DNA from: Methanolinea mesophila
GTDB taxonomy: Archaea; Halobacteriota; Methanomicrobia; Methanomicrobiales; Methanospirillaceae
DNA: 64,000 bases
Direction of reading: 5' to 3'
NCBI RefSeq assembly: GCF_017873855.1
Contig: NZ_JAGGKR010000001.1
Location: 372,001-436,000, forward strand
Shown here: piece after piece, positions 53,352-62,770 of the stretch
Layout: every line of letters starts with the position of its first letter
Numbering within the stretch: position 1 is the first letter of the stretch
The notes under the pieces: model-generated
Database searches by the model: none
Seen by the model: the letters and a program-made list of their open reading frames with translations, nothing else
What the model was told of the DNA's origin: nothing
Position numbers and translations under genes: made by a program

Positions 53352-54512
53352 ATGCAACCCGGCGACCTTTCTTCATCAATTCCCGGTTCTCCTGTAATCC
53401 CCGGTTCTCCCGGCACTCACGTATGCTGGAGGCTCATTCATGCCGCAAGGAATTCTTACGCGGCACTGTATGCGGCGTGCGAGAAAGAAGGGATCATTCT
53501 TGCGCCTGCAAAGGGCCCTCGTCCGGGCATCACCGTCTACAGCCTGAACAGCCTGAACGAAAAACGCTACCGGAAGGAGATCCGGGACGCGGACTCCGTT
53601 ACCATCGTCGGCGGGCCACATGCCACGGCCTGTTACGAATCGGTGAGCGAGTATGCGGATTACGTGGTGGTGGGGGAGGGGGAATTCGCACTTCCCGCCC
53701 TGATCAGGCACATCACCGAGGGACGAACCGGGAAGATCCCCGGGACGGCGACACGCGAGGGCTATGTGCCGGCCGAATATTGCGTACGCCTGGATGCATA
53801 TCCCCCGTTCTCCCACATGAAGGGTTACGTTGAGATCAGCAGGGGGTGCCCGTTCCGGTGCGGGTACTGCCAGACACCCCGGATGTTCGGTCACAGGATG
53901 CGCCATCGCTCCCTGGACTCGATCGCCCTCCATGCCTCCCGTTATCGCGACGCCCGGTTCGTCACTCCGAATGCCCTGGCGTACGGGTCCGACGGGACCC
54001 GGCCCCGGCTGGAAAAGGTGGAGGCGCTCTTGAAAAGACTCGACAATAACATATATTTTGGTACGTTTCCGAGCGAAGTGCGCCCGGAATTCGTCACCGA
54101 TGCGGCACTGGACCTGGTGACCACCTACTGCGCGAACACCCGCCTGCACTTCGGGGGCCAGTCCGGAAGCGACAGGGTCCTTCGCGAGCTCCTTCGCGGC
54201 CACAGCGCGCATGATACCATGACCGCGGTCGATCGTTGCCATGAGCACGGGATTATACCTGTTGTGGACTTTATCGTGGGTTTTCCGTTCGAGTCCGACG
54301 AAGAACAGCGCGAGACCGCCCGGGCTATCCGGGAGGTATGCCGAGGGGGAAAAGTTCATGTGCACCGCTTCATTCCGCTGCCCGGAACCCCCCTCGCAGG
54401 GGCCCGACCGAGGAAAATACTCCCGGAAATCGACCGTTGCCTTGGATCGCTCTCACTTCACGGAAAACTTACCGGTTCCTGGGGTGATCCTCAGATAAGG
54501 TTTTGTTCCTGA
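53352..54512 (+). CDS. B12-binding domain/radical SAM protein, MJ_1487 family
   Basis: The 386-residue protein matches TIGR04013. The N-terminal ~130 residues form a Rossmann B12-binding-like domain (VTIVGGPHATACYESVSEYA; YVVVGEGEFALPALI). A radical SAM barrel follows with SRGCPFRCGYCQTPRMFG (C-x3-C-x2-C). Function of the family is unknown; such proteins often perform methylthiolation, methylation or ring chemistry on unusual substrates. The N-terminal 20 residues include a Pro-Gly repeat (SIPGSPVIPGSPG) encoded by a short DNA duplication and may not be part of the fold. It starts 29 bases after the PMDh subunit. Confidence 0.88.
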   Translation: MQPGDLSSSIPGSPVIPGSPGTHVCWRLIHAARNSYAALYAACEKEGIILAPAKGPRPGITVYSLNSLNEKRYRKEIRDADSVTIVGGPHATACYESVSEYADYVVVGEGEFALPALIRHITEGRTGKIPGTATREGYVPAEYCVRLDAYPPFSHMKGYVEISRGCPFRCGYCQTPRMFGHRMRHRSLDSIALHASRYRDARFVTPNALAYGSDGTRPRLEKVEALLKRLDNNIYFGTFPSEVRPEFVTDAALDLVTTYCANTRLHFGGQSGSDRVLRELLRGHSAHDTMTAVDRCHEHGIIPVVDFIVGFPFESDEEQRETARAIREVCRGGKVHVHRFIPLPGTPLAGARPRKILPEIDRCLGSLSLHGKLTGSWGDPQIRFCS

Positions 54513-54530
54513 CCTTCGAATTTATACAGC

Positions 54531-55172
54531 ATGATGGATGTGCTCCTGTTAGCAGATCTCCATGGCCAATACGGCCAGATCGAGTCTTTCCTGGATCTGG
54601 GACCGGATGTGGTTTTTATTGCGGGCGACATCACCAATATGGGCCCTGCAGAAGAGGTTGAATCACTTATGTCCAGGATTGACGTACCCTGCTTCGCGGT
54701 TCCAGGGAACTGCGACCCCAGGGAAGTCGTGGACGTCCTGGAACGGTCCGACTGCGTGTGCCTTCACGGGTCCCAGATCAACCTGGGCAAGATCACCATT
54801 GCAGGAGTCGGGGGGTCGAATCCCACGCCGTTCAATACGCCCTTCGAACTCACCGACAAGCAGATCGACGACATCCTGCATTCGGTCATCCCCAAAATGG
54901 AGCGTTCTACCCATAATGTGCTCATATCGCACGCCCCGCCCTTCGGGGTGCTCGACACCGCGGCGGGAAACCACGTGGGAAGCGCAAGCGTGCGCCGCCA
55001 CATGAAATCGTTCGACCTGGTCTGCTGTGCACATATTCACGAGCAGCGGGGGATCACCGAGGAGGAAGGGGTGAAGGTCGTCAACCCGGGGATGGCCGCG
55101 ATGGGGCAGTGCGCCATGATCCGCTTCGGTCAGGACGCGAAGGAGATCTCGATAGAACTGCTCAGCGTGTAG
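54531..55172 (+). CDS. Calcineurin-like metallophosphoesterase
   Basis: The 213-residue YfcE/MJ0936-like phosphoesterase has the metal-binding motifs LLLADLHGQYG, VFIAGDITNMG, VPGNCDPREV (GNxD/E) and a C-terminal HAPPFG and CCAHIHEQRG. Two metal ions would sit at this site. Related archaeal enzymes hydrolyse phosphodiesters. ATG 54531 or 54534 can start it. It is 18 bases after the radical SAM gene, possibly co-transcribed, and its last 11 bases overlap the convergent CYTH gene. Confidence 0.9.
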   Translation: MMDVLLLADLHGQYGQIESFLDLGPDVVFIAGDITNMGPAEEVESLMSRIDVPCFAVPGNCDPREVVDVLERSDCVCLHGSQINLGKITIAGVGGSNPTPFNTPFELTDKQIDDILHSVIPKMERSTHNVLISHAPPFGVLDTAAGNHVGSASVRRHMKSFDLVCCAHIHEQRGITEEEGVKVVNPGMAAMGQCAMIRFGQDAKEISIELLSV

Positions 55173-55689
55173 CCAGGAGAAGTTCCAGGTACGAGGTGAG
55201 TATGGGCGTGCCCGAAATGCCCAGCTCCCGGGCAATATCTTCTATCAGTTTTTCCGGATCCTTAAGGTCTATCCTGTTCGGGGCTTCGATCTCCACGAAG
55301 GTCCCCAGTCCTTCCACGGTATCGAGGGATATCGTCGCGCCACGGAACCGGTAATTTTCCCGCGTCTTCCTGACTTCCGCGACCTTGAAAAAACCCAAAG
55401 ACGTGAGCAGGACCTCGAACTCTTCCCCCGAGGCGATATCCACGTTGATCTCCTCACGGGCCTTGAAGTGGTAATCCTTCTTTTTCGGTCCCTTGTAGGT
55501 GAGGATGCACCGCCCGTCGAGGTACCGTATCCGGAGCGCCTCGTCCGTGGTCCCGAAGTCCCGGTGGGGAGCGTTGAAATAGGAATCTCTCTCCGCAAAG
55601 GTCCCGAGCGGGGTCCCGTGGGAGATTAAAAGGCGTTCCCGCACCGGTTCGAGCGCAGGGACGCGCAACTTGCATTCAATCTCGAGCAT
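55162..55689 (-). CDS. CYTH domain protein (class IV adenylate cyclase/thiamine triphosphatase-like)
   Basis: The 175-residue protein begins MLEIECKLRVP, the ExExK signature of CYTH triphosphate tunnel enzymes, and has the basic and acidic strands expected (ILTYKGPKKKDYHFKAREEI and FVEIEAPNRIDLKD). CyaB-type members can make cAMP or hydrolyse triphosphates; most archaeal members are probably triphosphatases. Substrate unproven. It overlaps the phosphoesterase gene tail to tail. Confidence 0.9.
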   Translation of the reverse strand: MLEIECKLRVPALEPVRERLLISHGTPLGTFAERDSYFNAPHRDFGTTDEALRIRYLDGRCILTYKGPKKKDYHFKAREEINVDIASGEEFEVLLTSLGFFKVAEVRKTRENYRFRGATISLDTVEGLGTFVEIEAPNRIDLKDPEKLIEDIARELGISGTPILTSYLELLLATR

Positions 55690-55749
55690 GACGTTCCACA
55701 GGTTTATCTATTTTCATCGCTTTGATATATAGTCAAAGGTGAGTTTTTC

Positions 55750-56448
55750 ATGCCCATAGAGAACGGTGATTTCATCAGACTGAGCTATACCGGCACCGTT
55801 GCGGGGACCATATTCGATACCACCGACGAAGACCAGGCCAAAGATGCGGGAATTCATAACCCCCAGGGCGGGTATGGTCCGGTGACCATCCACGTGGGGA
55901 GCCACCACGTCATCGTCGGGCTCGACGAGGCGCTTCCCGGAAAAGAGGTCGGGTATGAAGGTGAGATCGATGTCCCTCCGGAGAAAGCCTTCGGGGAACA
56001 CGATGCCAACAAGGTAGAGGCCTATAACAAGAACTCCTTCAAGGACAAGCCGAAGAAGGGAACCAGCGTCAAGATCGAGGACAAGGGCGAAGGGACCGTG
56101 GTCGATGTCATCGGGAACAGGGTGCTCGTAGACTTCAACCATCCGTTTGCAGGCAAGACCCTCCATTACTCGTTCAAGATCGAGGAAAAGGTTGATGCCC
56201 CCGAGGAGCAGTTCCAGGGACTGATCAAGCTCTATGCCGGGAGGGAGATGGACCTCGCGATCGACGAGGGCAAAGCGACCATCGAGCTGCCTCCAGGGAT
56301 AAACTACGACCGCCGCTGGGTACTCTGGAGGAGCAGGATCATCCACGAGGCGTTCGAGTTCATCAAGGACATCAACGAGATCGTTCTCGTCGAGACCTTC
56401 CGCCGTCCCGAGGAGAAGGGACCGGAAGAGTCGGAACAGGACGAATAA
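55750..56448 (+). CDS. FKBP-type peptidyl-prolyl isomerase, SlyD-like long form
   Basis: The 232-residue protein has an FKBP domain (residues 5-~155) with the inserted-in-flap chaperone domain typical of SlyD and archaeal FKBPs. The core motifs are FIRLSYTGTVAGTIFDTT, IVGLDEALPGKEVG, and VDFNHPFAGKTLHYSFKI. A C-terminal ~75-residue extension distinguishes long archaeal FKBPs. It catalyses prolyl isomerisation and assists folding in the cytoplasm. The start ATG 55750 lies 60 bases from the divergent CYTH gene. Confidence 0.94.
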   Translation: MPIENGDFIRLSYTGTVAGTIFDTTDEDQAKDAGIHNPQGGYGPVTIHVGSHHVIVGLDEALPGKEVGYEGEIDVPPEKAFGEHDANKVEAYNKNSFKDKPKKGTSVKIEDKGEGTVVDVIGNRVLVDFNHPFAGKTLHYSFKIEEKVDAPEEQFQGLIKLYAGREMDLAIDEGKATIELPPGINYDRRWVLWRSRIIHEAFEFIKDINEIVLVETFRRPEEKGPEESEQDE

Positions 56449-57003
56449 TTCTTTTTGTTTTTTTAGATCCGAACCCCTGTTTGAAACAACATCGCAGTGT
56501 TGGTTCAGCACCTGCTTTGGGTATTTTCATTAAGTCAACTATGTATATGATAACTACAATCTGAAATATCGAAGGGCACTTCGACTGGAATACATGGATT
56601 TAATCAGGATAATTTCCCCCCCCGCTTCGCGGGGTCGGCGCGACGCCTCGTCGGGTCGCGCCTGGGCCGATTCCAAGATGATATAATCAGAAAATCAAAA
56701 TTTATGTCCTTAGGGGGCATATCCGACACCTTATATCTACACCCTGAGCACCTTGGAAGGAAGAACTGTCTGGAGAGGAATGTGGTGATGAATCCCTCCG
56801 GTCAGGCGTTCAATAATCGGTTTACTACCCACATTTAAAGATTACAGTGATTTTTCTCCTCCGACAGCCCTGGTTCTATCCCGCCGGGGTTCGCCATAGC
56901 GGCAGGGGCGTCAGCCCCTGGGAGCGTCAGAAAAATTTCGAATGAGGAGAGTCATCAAATATCAGGACCCAAAACCCGGCCTTTCAAAAATAAAAAGGAA
57001 ACC
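56449..57003. other. Gene-free stretch with GC-rich hairpins
   Basis: Between the convergent FKBP and purB genes. No gene is seen. It carries two adjacent hairpins near 56621-56668 (CCCGCTTCGCGGG, and GGCGCGAC with GTCGCGCC) and a dispersed repeat copy at 56883-56928. The composition alternates AT-rich and GC-rich blocks, like the gap at 26010-26488. Confidence 0.6.
56883..56928. repeat. Dispersed REP-like repeat, copy B
   Basis: A GC-rich segment containing GGGGCGTCAGCCCC, ending GGGAGCGTC and followed by an AAAAATTT tract. It is the partner of 26347-26388, differing by two substitutions and four single-base gaps by eye. Confidence 0.7.
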
Positions 57004-58350
57004 TCATTCGCTCCTTGCGAGAGGGGTGAGTTTCCGGACCAGGCGGTCGACCTGGAGTACCACGGTCCCCGTATACCCCACCGGGTCAAGTGCCTTTCGC
57101 AACGCTTCCGGGGACATCAGGGCGACTATCTCCTTATCATCCGCGAGAACCGATGCCAGAGGCCGGGAACGGGAGATCGCCTCCATACTCGCGAGGCGGA
57201 CCTTCTCGTGGGCTTCCTGCCGGTTCATTCCCTTCCGGGTGAGCTCGATCATCACGGATTCGGCCATGTTGACCCCGTGGAGGAGGTCCAGGTTCTTTTG
57301 GATCTGGTCCGGCCTGATCACGAGCCCGTCGAGGACCTTGATCATCAGGGCCAGGATATGGTCGCACAGGATGCTCGCCTCAGGGAAGATGACCCGCTCG
57401 CACGAGGAGTTGGTGAGGTCGCGTTCGTCCCAGAGCGTGTTGTTGAGCAGGGCGGGTTCCACCGCGGACCTGACCACCCGGGCGAGCCCGCAGACCTGCT
57501 CGCTCCGGATCGGGTTCCTCTTATGGGGCATGGTGCTGGAACCCACCTGTTTCGCCCCGAACGCCTCCTCGACCTCGCCTATCTCCGACCGCTGCAGGGA
57601 ACGGAGTTCGATCCCGATCTTGTCCAGGGTGGTGGCCACGTTTGCGAGGAACATGAAGTACTCCGCATACCGGTCCCGGGACACGATCTGGTTGGAGACA
57701 TCGACCGGGACGAGCCCAAGCTCCTTCATCATCGTCTCCTGGACCTGGATCCCCTGCTCGCCGAGAGCGGCCATGGTGCCTACCGCACCGGTCATCTGGC
57801 CCACCTGCACCCTTGGGCGGAGTTCCGCGAGCCGGTCGATGTGCCGGGCAACCTCGCTCGCCCAGATGGCGAAGCGGAGCCCGTAGGTGGTGGGCACCCC
57901 GATCTGCCCGTGGGTCCGGGCGGCGCAGACCAGGGTCCGTGTCTCCTCGCTCCTTTTCAGGAGGACCCAGAGCAGTCGGCGCAGTTTCGTGTCGAGAAGG
58001 TCCATAGAGCCCCGGATCTGCAGCCCAGTTGCGGTATCGAGGATGTCGTTCGAGGTCGCGCCGAAATGTACCCACCTTCCCGCATCCCCGCACTGCTCGG
58101 AGATCGCCTTCACAACGGCCATCATGTCGTGGTTGATCTCCTCCTCGATCTCCTTTGCCCGGGCGAGGGTTGCACAGGGGGCGTGTGCCGCGATCGCCTC
58201 CGCAGCCGCAACCGGGATCAGACCGTGCGTTGCGCAGGCCTTCGCGAGGGCTACTTCCGAGGCCACGATGCACTCGAATCGCGTATTTTCCCCCCATATT
58301 TCCTTCATTTCCGGAGTCCCGTACCGGAATTCTATCGGATGAATCGCCAT
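57004..58350 (-). CDS. purB: Adenylosuccinate lyase
   Basis: The fumarase/aspartase-superfamily enzyme of purine synthesis acts on SAICAR and adenylosuccinate. The family signature GSSTMPHKRNPIRSEQ with the mobile catalytic serine loop is intact, as are KAISEQCGDAGRWVHFGATS (ligand Thr/Ser) and RTHGQIGVPTTYG (His). ATG 58350 (MAIHPIEFRYGTPEM) is the natural start; the frame extends eight residues upstream without support. 448 residues. Divergent from the XPD-like helicase. Confidence 0.96.
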   Translation of the reverse strand: MAIHPIEFRYGTPEMKEIWGENTRFECIVASEVALAKACATHGLIPVAAAEAIAAHAPCATLARAKEIEEEINHDMMAVVKAISEQCGDAGRWVHFGATSNDILDTATGLQIRGSMDLLDTKLRRLLWVLLKRSEETRTLVCAARTHGQIGVPTTYGLRFAIWASEVARHIDRLAELRPRVQVGQMTGAVGTMAALGEQGIQVQETMMKELGLVPVDVSNQIVSRDRYAEYFMFLANVATTLDKIGIELRSLQRSEIGEVEEAFGAKQVGSSTMPHKRNPIRSEQVCGLARVVRSAVEPALLNNTLWDERDLTNSSCERVIFPEASILCDHILALMIKVLDGLVIRPDQIQKNLDLLHGVNMAESVMIELTRKGMNRQEAHEKVRLASMEAISRSRPLASVLADDKEIVALMSPEALRKALDPVGYTGTVVLQVDRLVRKLTPLARSE

Positions 58351-58407
58351 GTGCACAGATCTCTCTTTCTGCAATAATAAAAACGGTGAACGTCCAAGTA
58401 TTATACA

Positions 58408-60417
58408 ATGGATTCACTCGACGCCTGGTTCCCCTACCCCGGCTACCGCCCCCACCAGCGCGAGATGCTGGAGCTCTGCGCCCGGCACGCCCGCGACGGA
58501 GGGGTGGTGATGATCGACGCCCCCACCGGGAGCGGGAAATCGAGCGTCGTATCTGCACTTCTTGCAGAGCGGAGCGGGCGTAAGGTGGTGGTCGCGGTGC
58601 GGACCATCAGCCAGCTCAATACCTTCATCCGGGAACTGCACCTGATCCGGGGACGCCAGCGCGGGCTCCGGAGCGCGTACCTCATCGGTAAAAGGACGAT
58701 GTGCCCGGTCGGCGGGGAAGGCGACGTATACCGGCGGTGCGAGGGGCTAAAATCCTTCTCCACCTCCCTGATGAAAGAACGGGCTGAGAAAGGCTCTCTC
58801 GTTCCGTCGAAAGATTCCGTGATCCTCCAGCAGATCAGGAAGATGGACCATGAAAATCCTCTCATCTGCCCGTATTTCGTCAACAGCAGGATCTTCGTCC
58901 ATGACGAGGAGTCAGGGCTGAAGATGATCCCCTCCACCCCGCTCCGGTCGAAGGCGGACCGGGTGTCGTCCCAGTGTATCTGGCCGGCAGAGTTGCGGGA
59001 GATCAGCGCGGGAGTATGCCCCTACGAGATGATGACCTATGCGGCCCAGAACGCGGATGTGGTGATCGTGAACTACCACCACCTGTTCAACGATGTCATC
59101 CGCGAGCAGCTCTATGTCAACCTGGGGACCGACCCCGGCAACGTGATCCTCCTTCTCGACGAAGGGCACAACTGCGGGGAAGTGATGCAGAGCGTGCAGA
59201 GCGTGGTGCTCGGCGAAGGGGCGATCGAGCAGGCATCCCGGGAGATGACCACGCTCCGCCGGAACCTCAAGGGTATCGAAGCGGTGCAGCACCTCCTGCC
59301 CCGTATCACGGAGTTCATGAAGGCCCTGAAATACTCGGATGAGACGGAAGACTGGTTCGATTCGGCTATTTTCAATAAGATGATGGTAAAGGGCTCGCTG
59401 TACCCGGACATCTCCGCCATCGTCGAAGACCTGATGCGGATCTCCGAGTACATCCGGGAAAAAAATATCAAGGCGGGGGAGTTCCGGGAGACCGCTATCG
59501 AGCACCTCACCGAGTTCCTCTTCCGTTTGTCGCAGTCTGCAACCGATCCCGCATACCTCACCGTGTTCCGGAAAGACGGGGACGAGCTCCTCCTCGAGGT
59601 CCGGAACATCGATCCCGCGACCAAGCTGCGCGACCTCGCGGGAAGCCACCATTGCACGGTCCTTATTTCCGGGACATTCTCACCCGTGGAGTCGTACAGG
59701 AAGCTCTTCTTCGAGGACCTCCCCGTAGAGACCATGAGCCTGCCCAACGCATTTCCCTCAAAAAACAGACTTCTCCTCTGTGCCGGGGATATCACCACGG
59801 CGTTTTCCATGCGGCAGGAGAAAGAAAATACCGCACGTATCGTAGAGTACATCAGGACGTTCTCGACCCTGAAAGGAAATCTCGCGATTTATTTCCCCTC
59901 CTACCAGATCCTGGAGACCTACGCGAGAGCGCTTGGTCCCGCACTCGCAAAAAGAAACCTGTTCATCGAGCCGAAAAACCCGAAAGAGGCAGGGGATGCC
60001 TTAAAAGAGTTCCTCTCGCTTCCCTCCCGGGGCACCTCGGGCATCCTCTTCGCGGTCGCGGGAGGCAAATGGAGCGAGGGGCTCGACTACCGGGGCGACC
60101 TCCTCGCCGGAGCCATGGTGGTGGGACTTCCTCTTGCTCCCTACAACAGGGTTAGAAGAATGGTGATTGAATACTTCAGGAGGAAATTCGGGGAGGAGGG
60201 GGAGTTCCTGAGCTATACGCTGCCCGGGGTGCACAAGGCCGTACAGGCGCTGGGACGGGTGCTGCGTACCCCTGAAGACCGGGGGGTGCTCATCTTCGGG
60301 GAGAGGAGGTTCCTCGACCAGGAAGTGATGAAGGGTTTACCGGAATGGATGAAAAAAGAGATGAATACGTGCGACCTGGATGCATACAAAAAGAAGCTGT
60401 CGGGGTGGAAATTATGA
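58408..60417 (+). CDS. XPD/Rad3-like ATP-dependent DNA helicase
   Basis: The 669-residue superfamily 2 helicase has Walker A DAPTGSGKSS at 37-46 and the Walker B LLLDEGHNCGE (DEGH rather than DEAH). Iron-sulfur cysteine candidates at 99, 111, 154, 190 and 204 (four of them bind the cluster in XPD) include the CPYE type. C-terminal motifs are VLISGTFSPVESY, GGKWSEGLDYRG (motif V) and QALGRVLRTPEDRG (motif VI). These are 5'-3' helicases of repair, related to XPD and DinG. It is followed by a coupled DNA-methylguanine repair gene, consistent with a repair operon. Confidence 0.94.
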   Translation: MDSLDAWFPYPGYRPHQREMLELCARHARDGGVVMIDAPTGSGKSSVVSALLAERSGRKVVVAVRTISQLNTFIRELHLIRGRQRGLRSAYLIGKRTMCPVGGEGDVYRRCEGLKSFSTSLMKERAEKGSLVPSKDSVILQQIRKMDHENPLICPYFVNSRIFVHDEESGLKMIPSTPLRSKADRVSSQCIWPAELREISAGVCPYEMMTYAAQNADVVIVNYHHLFNDVIREQLYVNLGTDPGNVILLLDEGHNCGEVMQSVQSVVLGEGAIEQASREMTTLRRNLKGIEAVQHLLPRITEFMKALKYSDETEDWFDSAIFNKMMVKGSLYPDISAIVEDLMRISEYIREKNIKAGEFRETAIEHLTEFLFRLSQSATDPAYLTVFRKDGDELLLEVRNIDPATKLRDLAGSHHCTVLISGTFSPVESYRKLFFEDLPVETMSLPNAFPSKNRLLLCAGDITTAFSMRQEKENTARIVEYIRTFSTLKGNLAIYFPSYQILETYARALGPALAKRNLFIEPKNPKEAGDALKEFLSLPSRGTSGILFAVAGGKWSEGLDYRGDLLAGAMVVGLPLAPYNRVRRMVIEYFRRKFGEEGEFLSYTLPGVHKAVQALGRVLRTPEDRGVLIFGERRFLDQEVMKGLPEWMKKEMNTCDLDAYKKKLSGWKL

Positions 60418-60878
60418 ACGGGTCGTGCCGCTTCGGGCTGTGGCATGTCCAGGTCTGGTGGGAGGGTGATACCGTCTACCGCGTCCGTTTCTCGAAAGAT
60501 CCCCTTGCCGGGGCAGTCCCGTCTGAAATTACCCGGTTCCTCGCGGGAAGATCGACAGACCTCGGACCCCTCCGTTCCGCGGCGACGGACCCCGGCCTCC
60601 AGTATTCGGGAATATATCGCGAGGTCCGGAAGATACCCTACGGGAGTACCCGGACTTACGGCGAGATCGCCCGGGACCTCGGCACTTCGCCCCGGCTGGT
60701 GGGGCTCGCAATGAAGAGGAATCCTACTCCCCTGCTCGTCCCCTGCCACAGGGTGGTGGCGAAGAACGGTCCCGGAGGGTTTACCCCGTCGATCGATCTC
60801 AAGGAGCAGCTGCAGGCACTGGAAAAAAAGACCCTCTCGAAAACCGCTCGCCCGAAAGATGAGGAGATTCTCTCATGA
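60414..60878 (+). CDS. ogt: Methylated-DNA-protein-cysteine methyltransferase
   Basis: The 154-residue Ogt/MGMT transfers O6-alkyl groups from guanine to its own cysteine. The active site LLVPCHRVVAKNG and the helix-turn-helix RTYGEIARDLGTSPRLVGLA are intact, with the arginine finger in that helix. ATG 60414 overlaps the helicase TGA as ATGA; the longer frame from 60345 is antisense-like overlap with the helicase end. The N-terminal domain is short (about 65 residues). Confidence 0.95.
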   Translation: MNGSCRFGLWHVQVWWEGDTVYRVRFSKDPLAGAVPSEITRFLAGRSTDLGPLRSAATDPGLQYSGIYREVRKIPYGSTRTYGEIARDLGTSPRLVGLAMKRNPTPLLVPCHRVVAKNGPGGFTPSIDLKEQLQALEKKTLSKTARPKDEEILS

Positions 60879-61552
60879 ACACGGAACGCCACCCTGACCC
60901 GGCTCCGAAAAACGCCCCGAATTCGGGCGACGAGCCCTCCACCGGAAAGCCCCGCAGATCTGCCATCGTTCTCGTGGGCGGTGAAGCGAGGAGGGCGAAC
61001 GGAATGGAGAAGTACTTCTTTTTCTTCCGGGGAAAGACCTTCATCGAACGGCTTGTCGGTTCGCTCTCGGAGGTGGTGGACGAGATCATCCTCGTCGCAA
61101 AGGACAAGGAGCAGTGCGAGAGGTTCAGCGGGATGAGGGATATCAGGTGTGTCGCGGATGTGAGGAGAGGGATCGGTCCCATCGGGGGGATTCACGCCGG
61201 GGTCGTGGAGGCGAAGGGGGACCTCCTCTTTATTTGCGCATGCGATATGCCCTGTATCGAACCTCAGGTAATCGACCGCCTATTTTCCGAGATAGATGAT
61301 TTCGATGCGGTCATCCCGGAGTGGGACCGGGAGAGGTTCGAACCGCTCCATGCGGTCTACAGGAGGACCGCGCTTATCGGGTATCTCGAGGATCACACGT
61401 CCCTCTCGTTGAGGGACATGATAAAAAACCTGCACAGCCGGTACCTCCCTGTGGAACAGCTCAGGACCATGGATCCCGATCTCCAGACCTTCACGAATAT
61501 CAATAAAATCGAGGATTTAATGGGAATTACCGATAAAAAAACCAAAAATTAA
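60875..61552 (+). CDS. mobA: Molybdenum cofactor guanylyltransferase MobA-like
   Basis: The 225-residue nucleotidyltransferase has the MobA loop AIVLVGGEARRANGMEKY, preceded by a ~27-residue hydrophilic N-terminal extension. The metal-binding CACDMPCIEP segment and the NINKIEDL C-terminus of the family are present. It attaches GMP to molybdopterin for formate and formylmethanofuran dehydrogenases, complementing MoaA in this window. The second Gly of the usual LAGG motif is kept (LVGG), while the leading Ala is replaced. The ATG overlaps the ogt TGA as ATGA. Confidence 0.88.
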   Translation: MNTERHPDPAPKNAPNSGDEPSTGKPRRSAIVLVGGEARRANGMEKYFFFFRGKTFIERLVGSLSEVVDEIILVAKDKEQCERFSGMRDIRCVADVRRGIGPIGGIHAGVVEAKGDLLFICACDMPCIEPQVIDRLFSEIDDFDAVIPEWDRERFEPLHAVYRRTALIGYLEDHTSLSLRDMIKNLHSRYLPVEQLRTMDPDLQTFTNINKIEDLMGITDKKTKN

Positions 61553-61562
61553 AAAAAAAGAT

Positions 61563-62264
61563 TCAAATCGGCACGGTCGGACACATGGTGACCGGTGCCG
61601 TCTCATTCATCATCGTTCCCGGAGGTGCCTTGATCTGCATCAGGATGCTCGCATTGACATCGTTACCGGTGAATTCCACGACATACTGGCCCGATGAACG
61701 GACCTGGACCGTTTTCCTGGTGTCGATGCTGTAGGTCTTGCCAAATCCGTCGCGGAGCACTTCCGCCCCGGTGTTCCGGTCCCTGACCACGACCTCGAAC
61801 CAGGCGCTGGGACTGACGATCGTCTGTTTTACCGTCACATCGTCCTTGCTCCCCGACCTGCTCTGGTACCAGATGTACCGGGTGGTGATGAGGGGCTTGA
61901 TACAGATGTTGATGATCAGCGGCGGGTCCGTGAGGTCGTAGCTGTAGGCTACGGTGTTGTACTTGAATGCGAGTTCATTGTTGTATACCGTCAGGTAATT
62001 TTCCGGGACGGGGGTGGGATTGGGAATATTTCTGGGAGTCGGGATGGGAGTGGCCGATTCACTGGGGAAGGGGGTCACGGGGGTCAGAAAATTGGTATCG
62101 ATGATCGTGGTGGTGGTCGTCGTCGGGGTCGGGGTAGCCGCACGGGTCGCGGCACCTGTCGTTCCTCCCCCCGGGTTCTCCCTGGGGGGGGCGATGCATG
62201 CACTGGAGAGGATGATCAGAACGAGAATAAACCCCACCAGGAACGAGAGACGAATACCACCCAT
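61563..62264 (-). CDS. Secreted lipoprotein with Thr/Pro-rich stalk
   Basis: The signal peptide ends in a lipobox (LIILSSAC, Cys23). A Thr/Pro/Gly-rich, probably glycosylated stalk (~30-85; GGGTTGAATRAATPTPTTTT) precedes a beta-rich domain of about 140 residues (WFEVVVRDRNTGAEVLRDG; QYVVEFTGNDVNASILMQI). Surface display is likely; no family recognised. It is convergent with mobA, whose stop lies 10 bases away. Confidence 0.7.
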   Translation of the reverse strand: MGGIRLSFLVGFILVLIILSSACIAPPRENPGGGTTGAATRAATPTPTTTTTTIIDTNFLTPVTPFPSESATPIPTPRNIPNPTPVPENYLTVYNNELAFKYNTVAYSYDLTDPPLIINICIKPLITTRYIWYQSRSGSKDDVTVKQTIVSPSAWFEVVVRDRNTGAEVLRDGFGKTYSIDTRKTVQVRSSGQYVVEFTGNDVNASILMQIKAPPGTMMNETAPVTMCPTVPI

Positions 62265-62375
62265 AAGTTGAGGTTTGCCCCTGTCAGTATATAGTTATTT
62301 ATTTTTCCACCGGTATGGAAGATCCATACCATTAAGTCTGGAAAAGGAGCACTTTTGACCAACAGGAGCATCCCC

Positions 62376-62762
62376 ATGGCGAAAAAACAGGTATGGAACA
62401 GGAAGGAAGATCTCCTGAACGAGGCCGACAAGCTTGTCCTTACCGCAGATATGCTCGCGTTCGAGAGTAAATACGAGGATGCGGTAAAAAACTACGACAA
62501 AGCCCTGGAAATCGTTCCCGGGAACGCCGACGTATGGGCGTTCAAGGGTATCACGCTCGAAGGCGGACTCGGGCGCGAGGAAGAAGCCCTGAAGTGCTGG
62601 GATACGGCGAAAAGACTCGATCATGAGATCGCGGACGCGATGGATATGAGCACCAATCGTGAAGAAGAGCCGGACCTGGAAGGCATCGACCTTAACGTCA
62701 AAGACAGCTGCCGGGATAAGATTCTCAGGCTGATGATGAAAAAAGCGGAAAATCAAAGATAA
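62376..62762 (+). CDS. TPR repeat protein, 128 aa
   Basis: From ATG 62376, which follows an AGGAG site nine bases upstream, the product MAKKQVWNRKEDLLNEADKL carries one to two tetratricopeptide repeats (FESKYEDAVKNYDKALEIVP; ADVWAFKGITLEGG; EEEALKCWDTAKRLD). An acidic, Lys-rich C-terminal tail follows. It is probably a cytoplasmic protein-interaction adaptor. A TTG seven codons upstream is an unlikely alternative. Partner unknown. Confidence 0.75.
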   Translation: MAKKQVWNRKEDLLNEADKLVLTADMLAFESKYEDAVKNYDKALEIVPGNADVWAFKGITLEGGLGREEEALKCWDTAKRLDHEIADAMDMSTNREEEPDLEGIDLNVKDSCRDKILRLMMKKAENQR

Positions 62763-62770
62763 TATTTTAT

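Noticed and set aside
56784-56800. C-box-like GTGATGA in the gap before purB
   Set aside because: No correctly placed D box or guide structure accompanies it.
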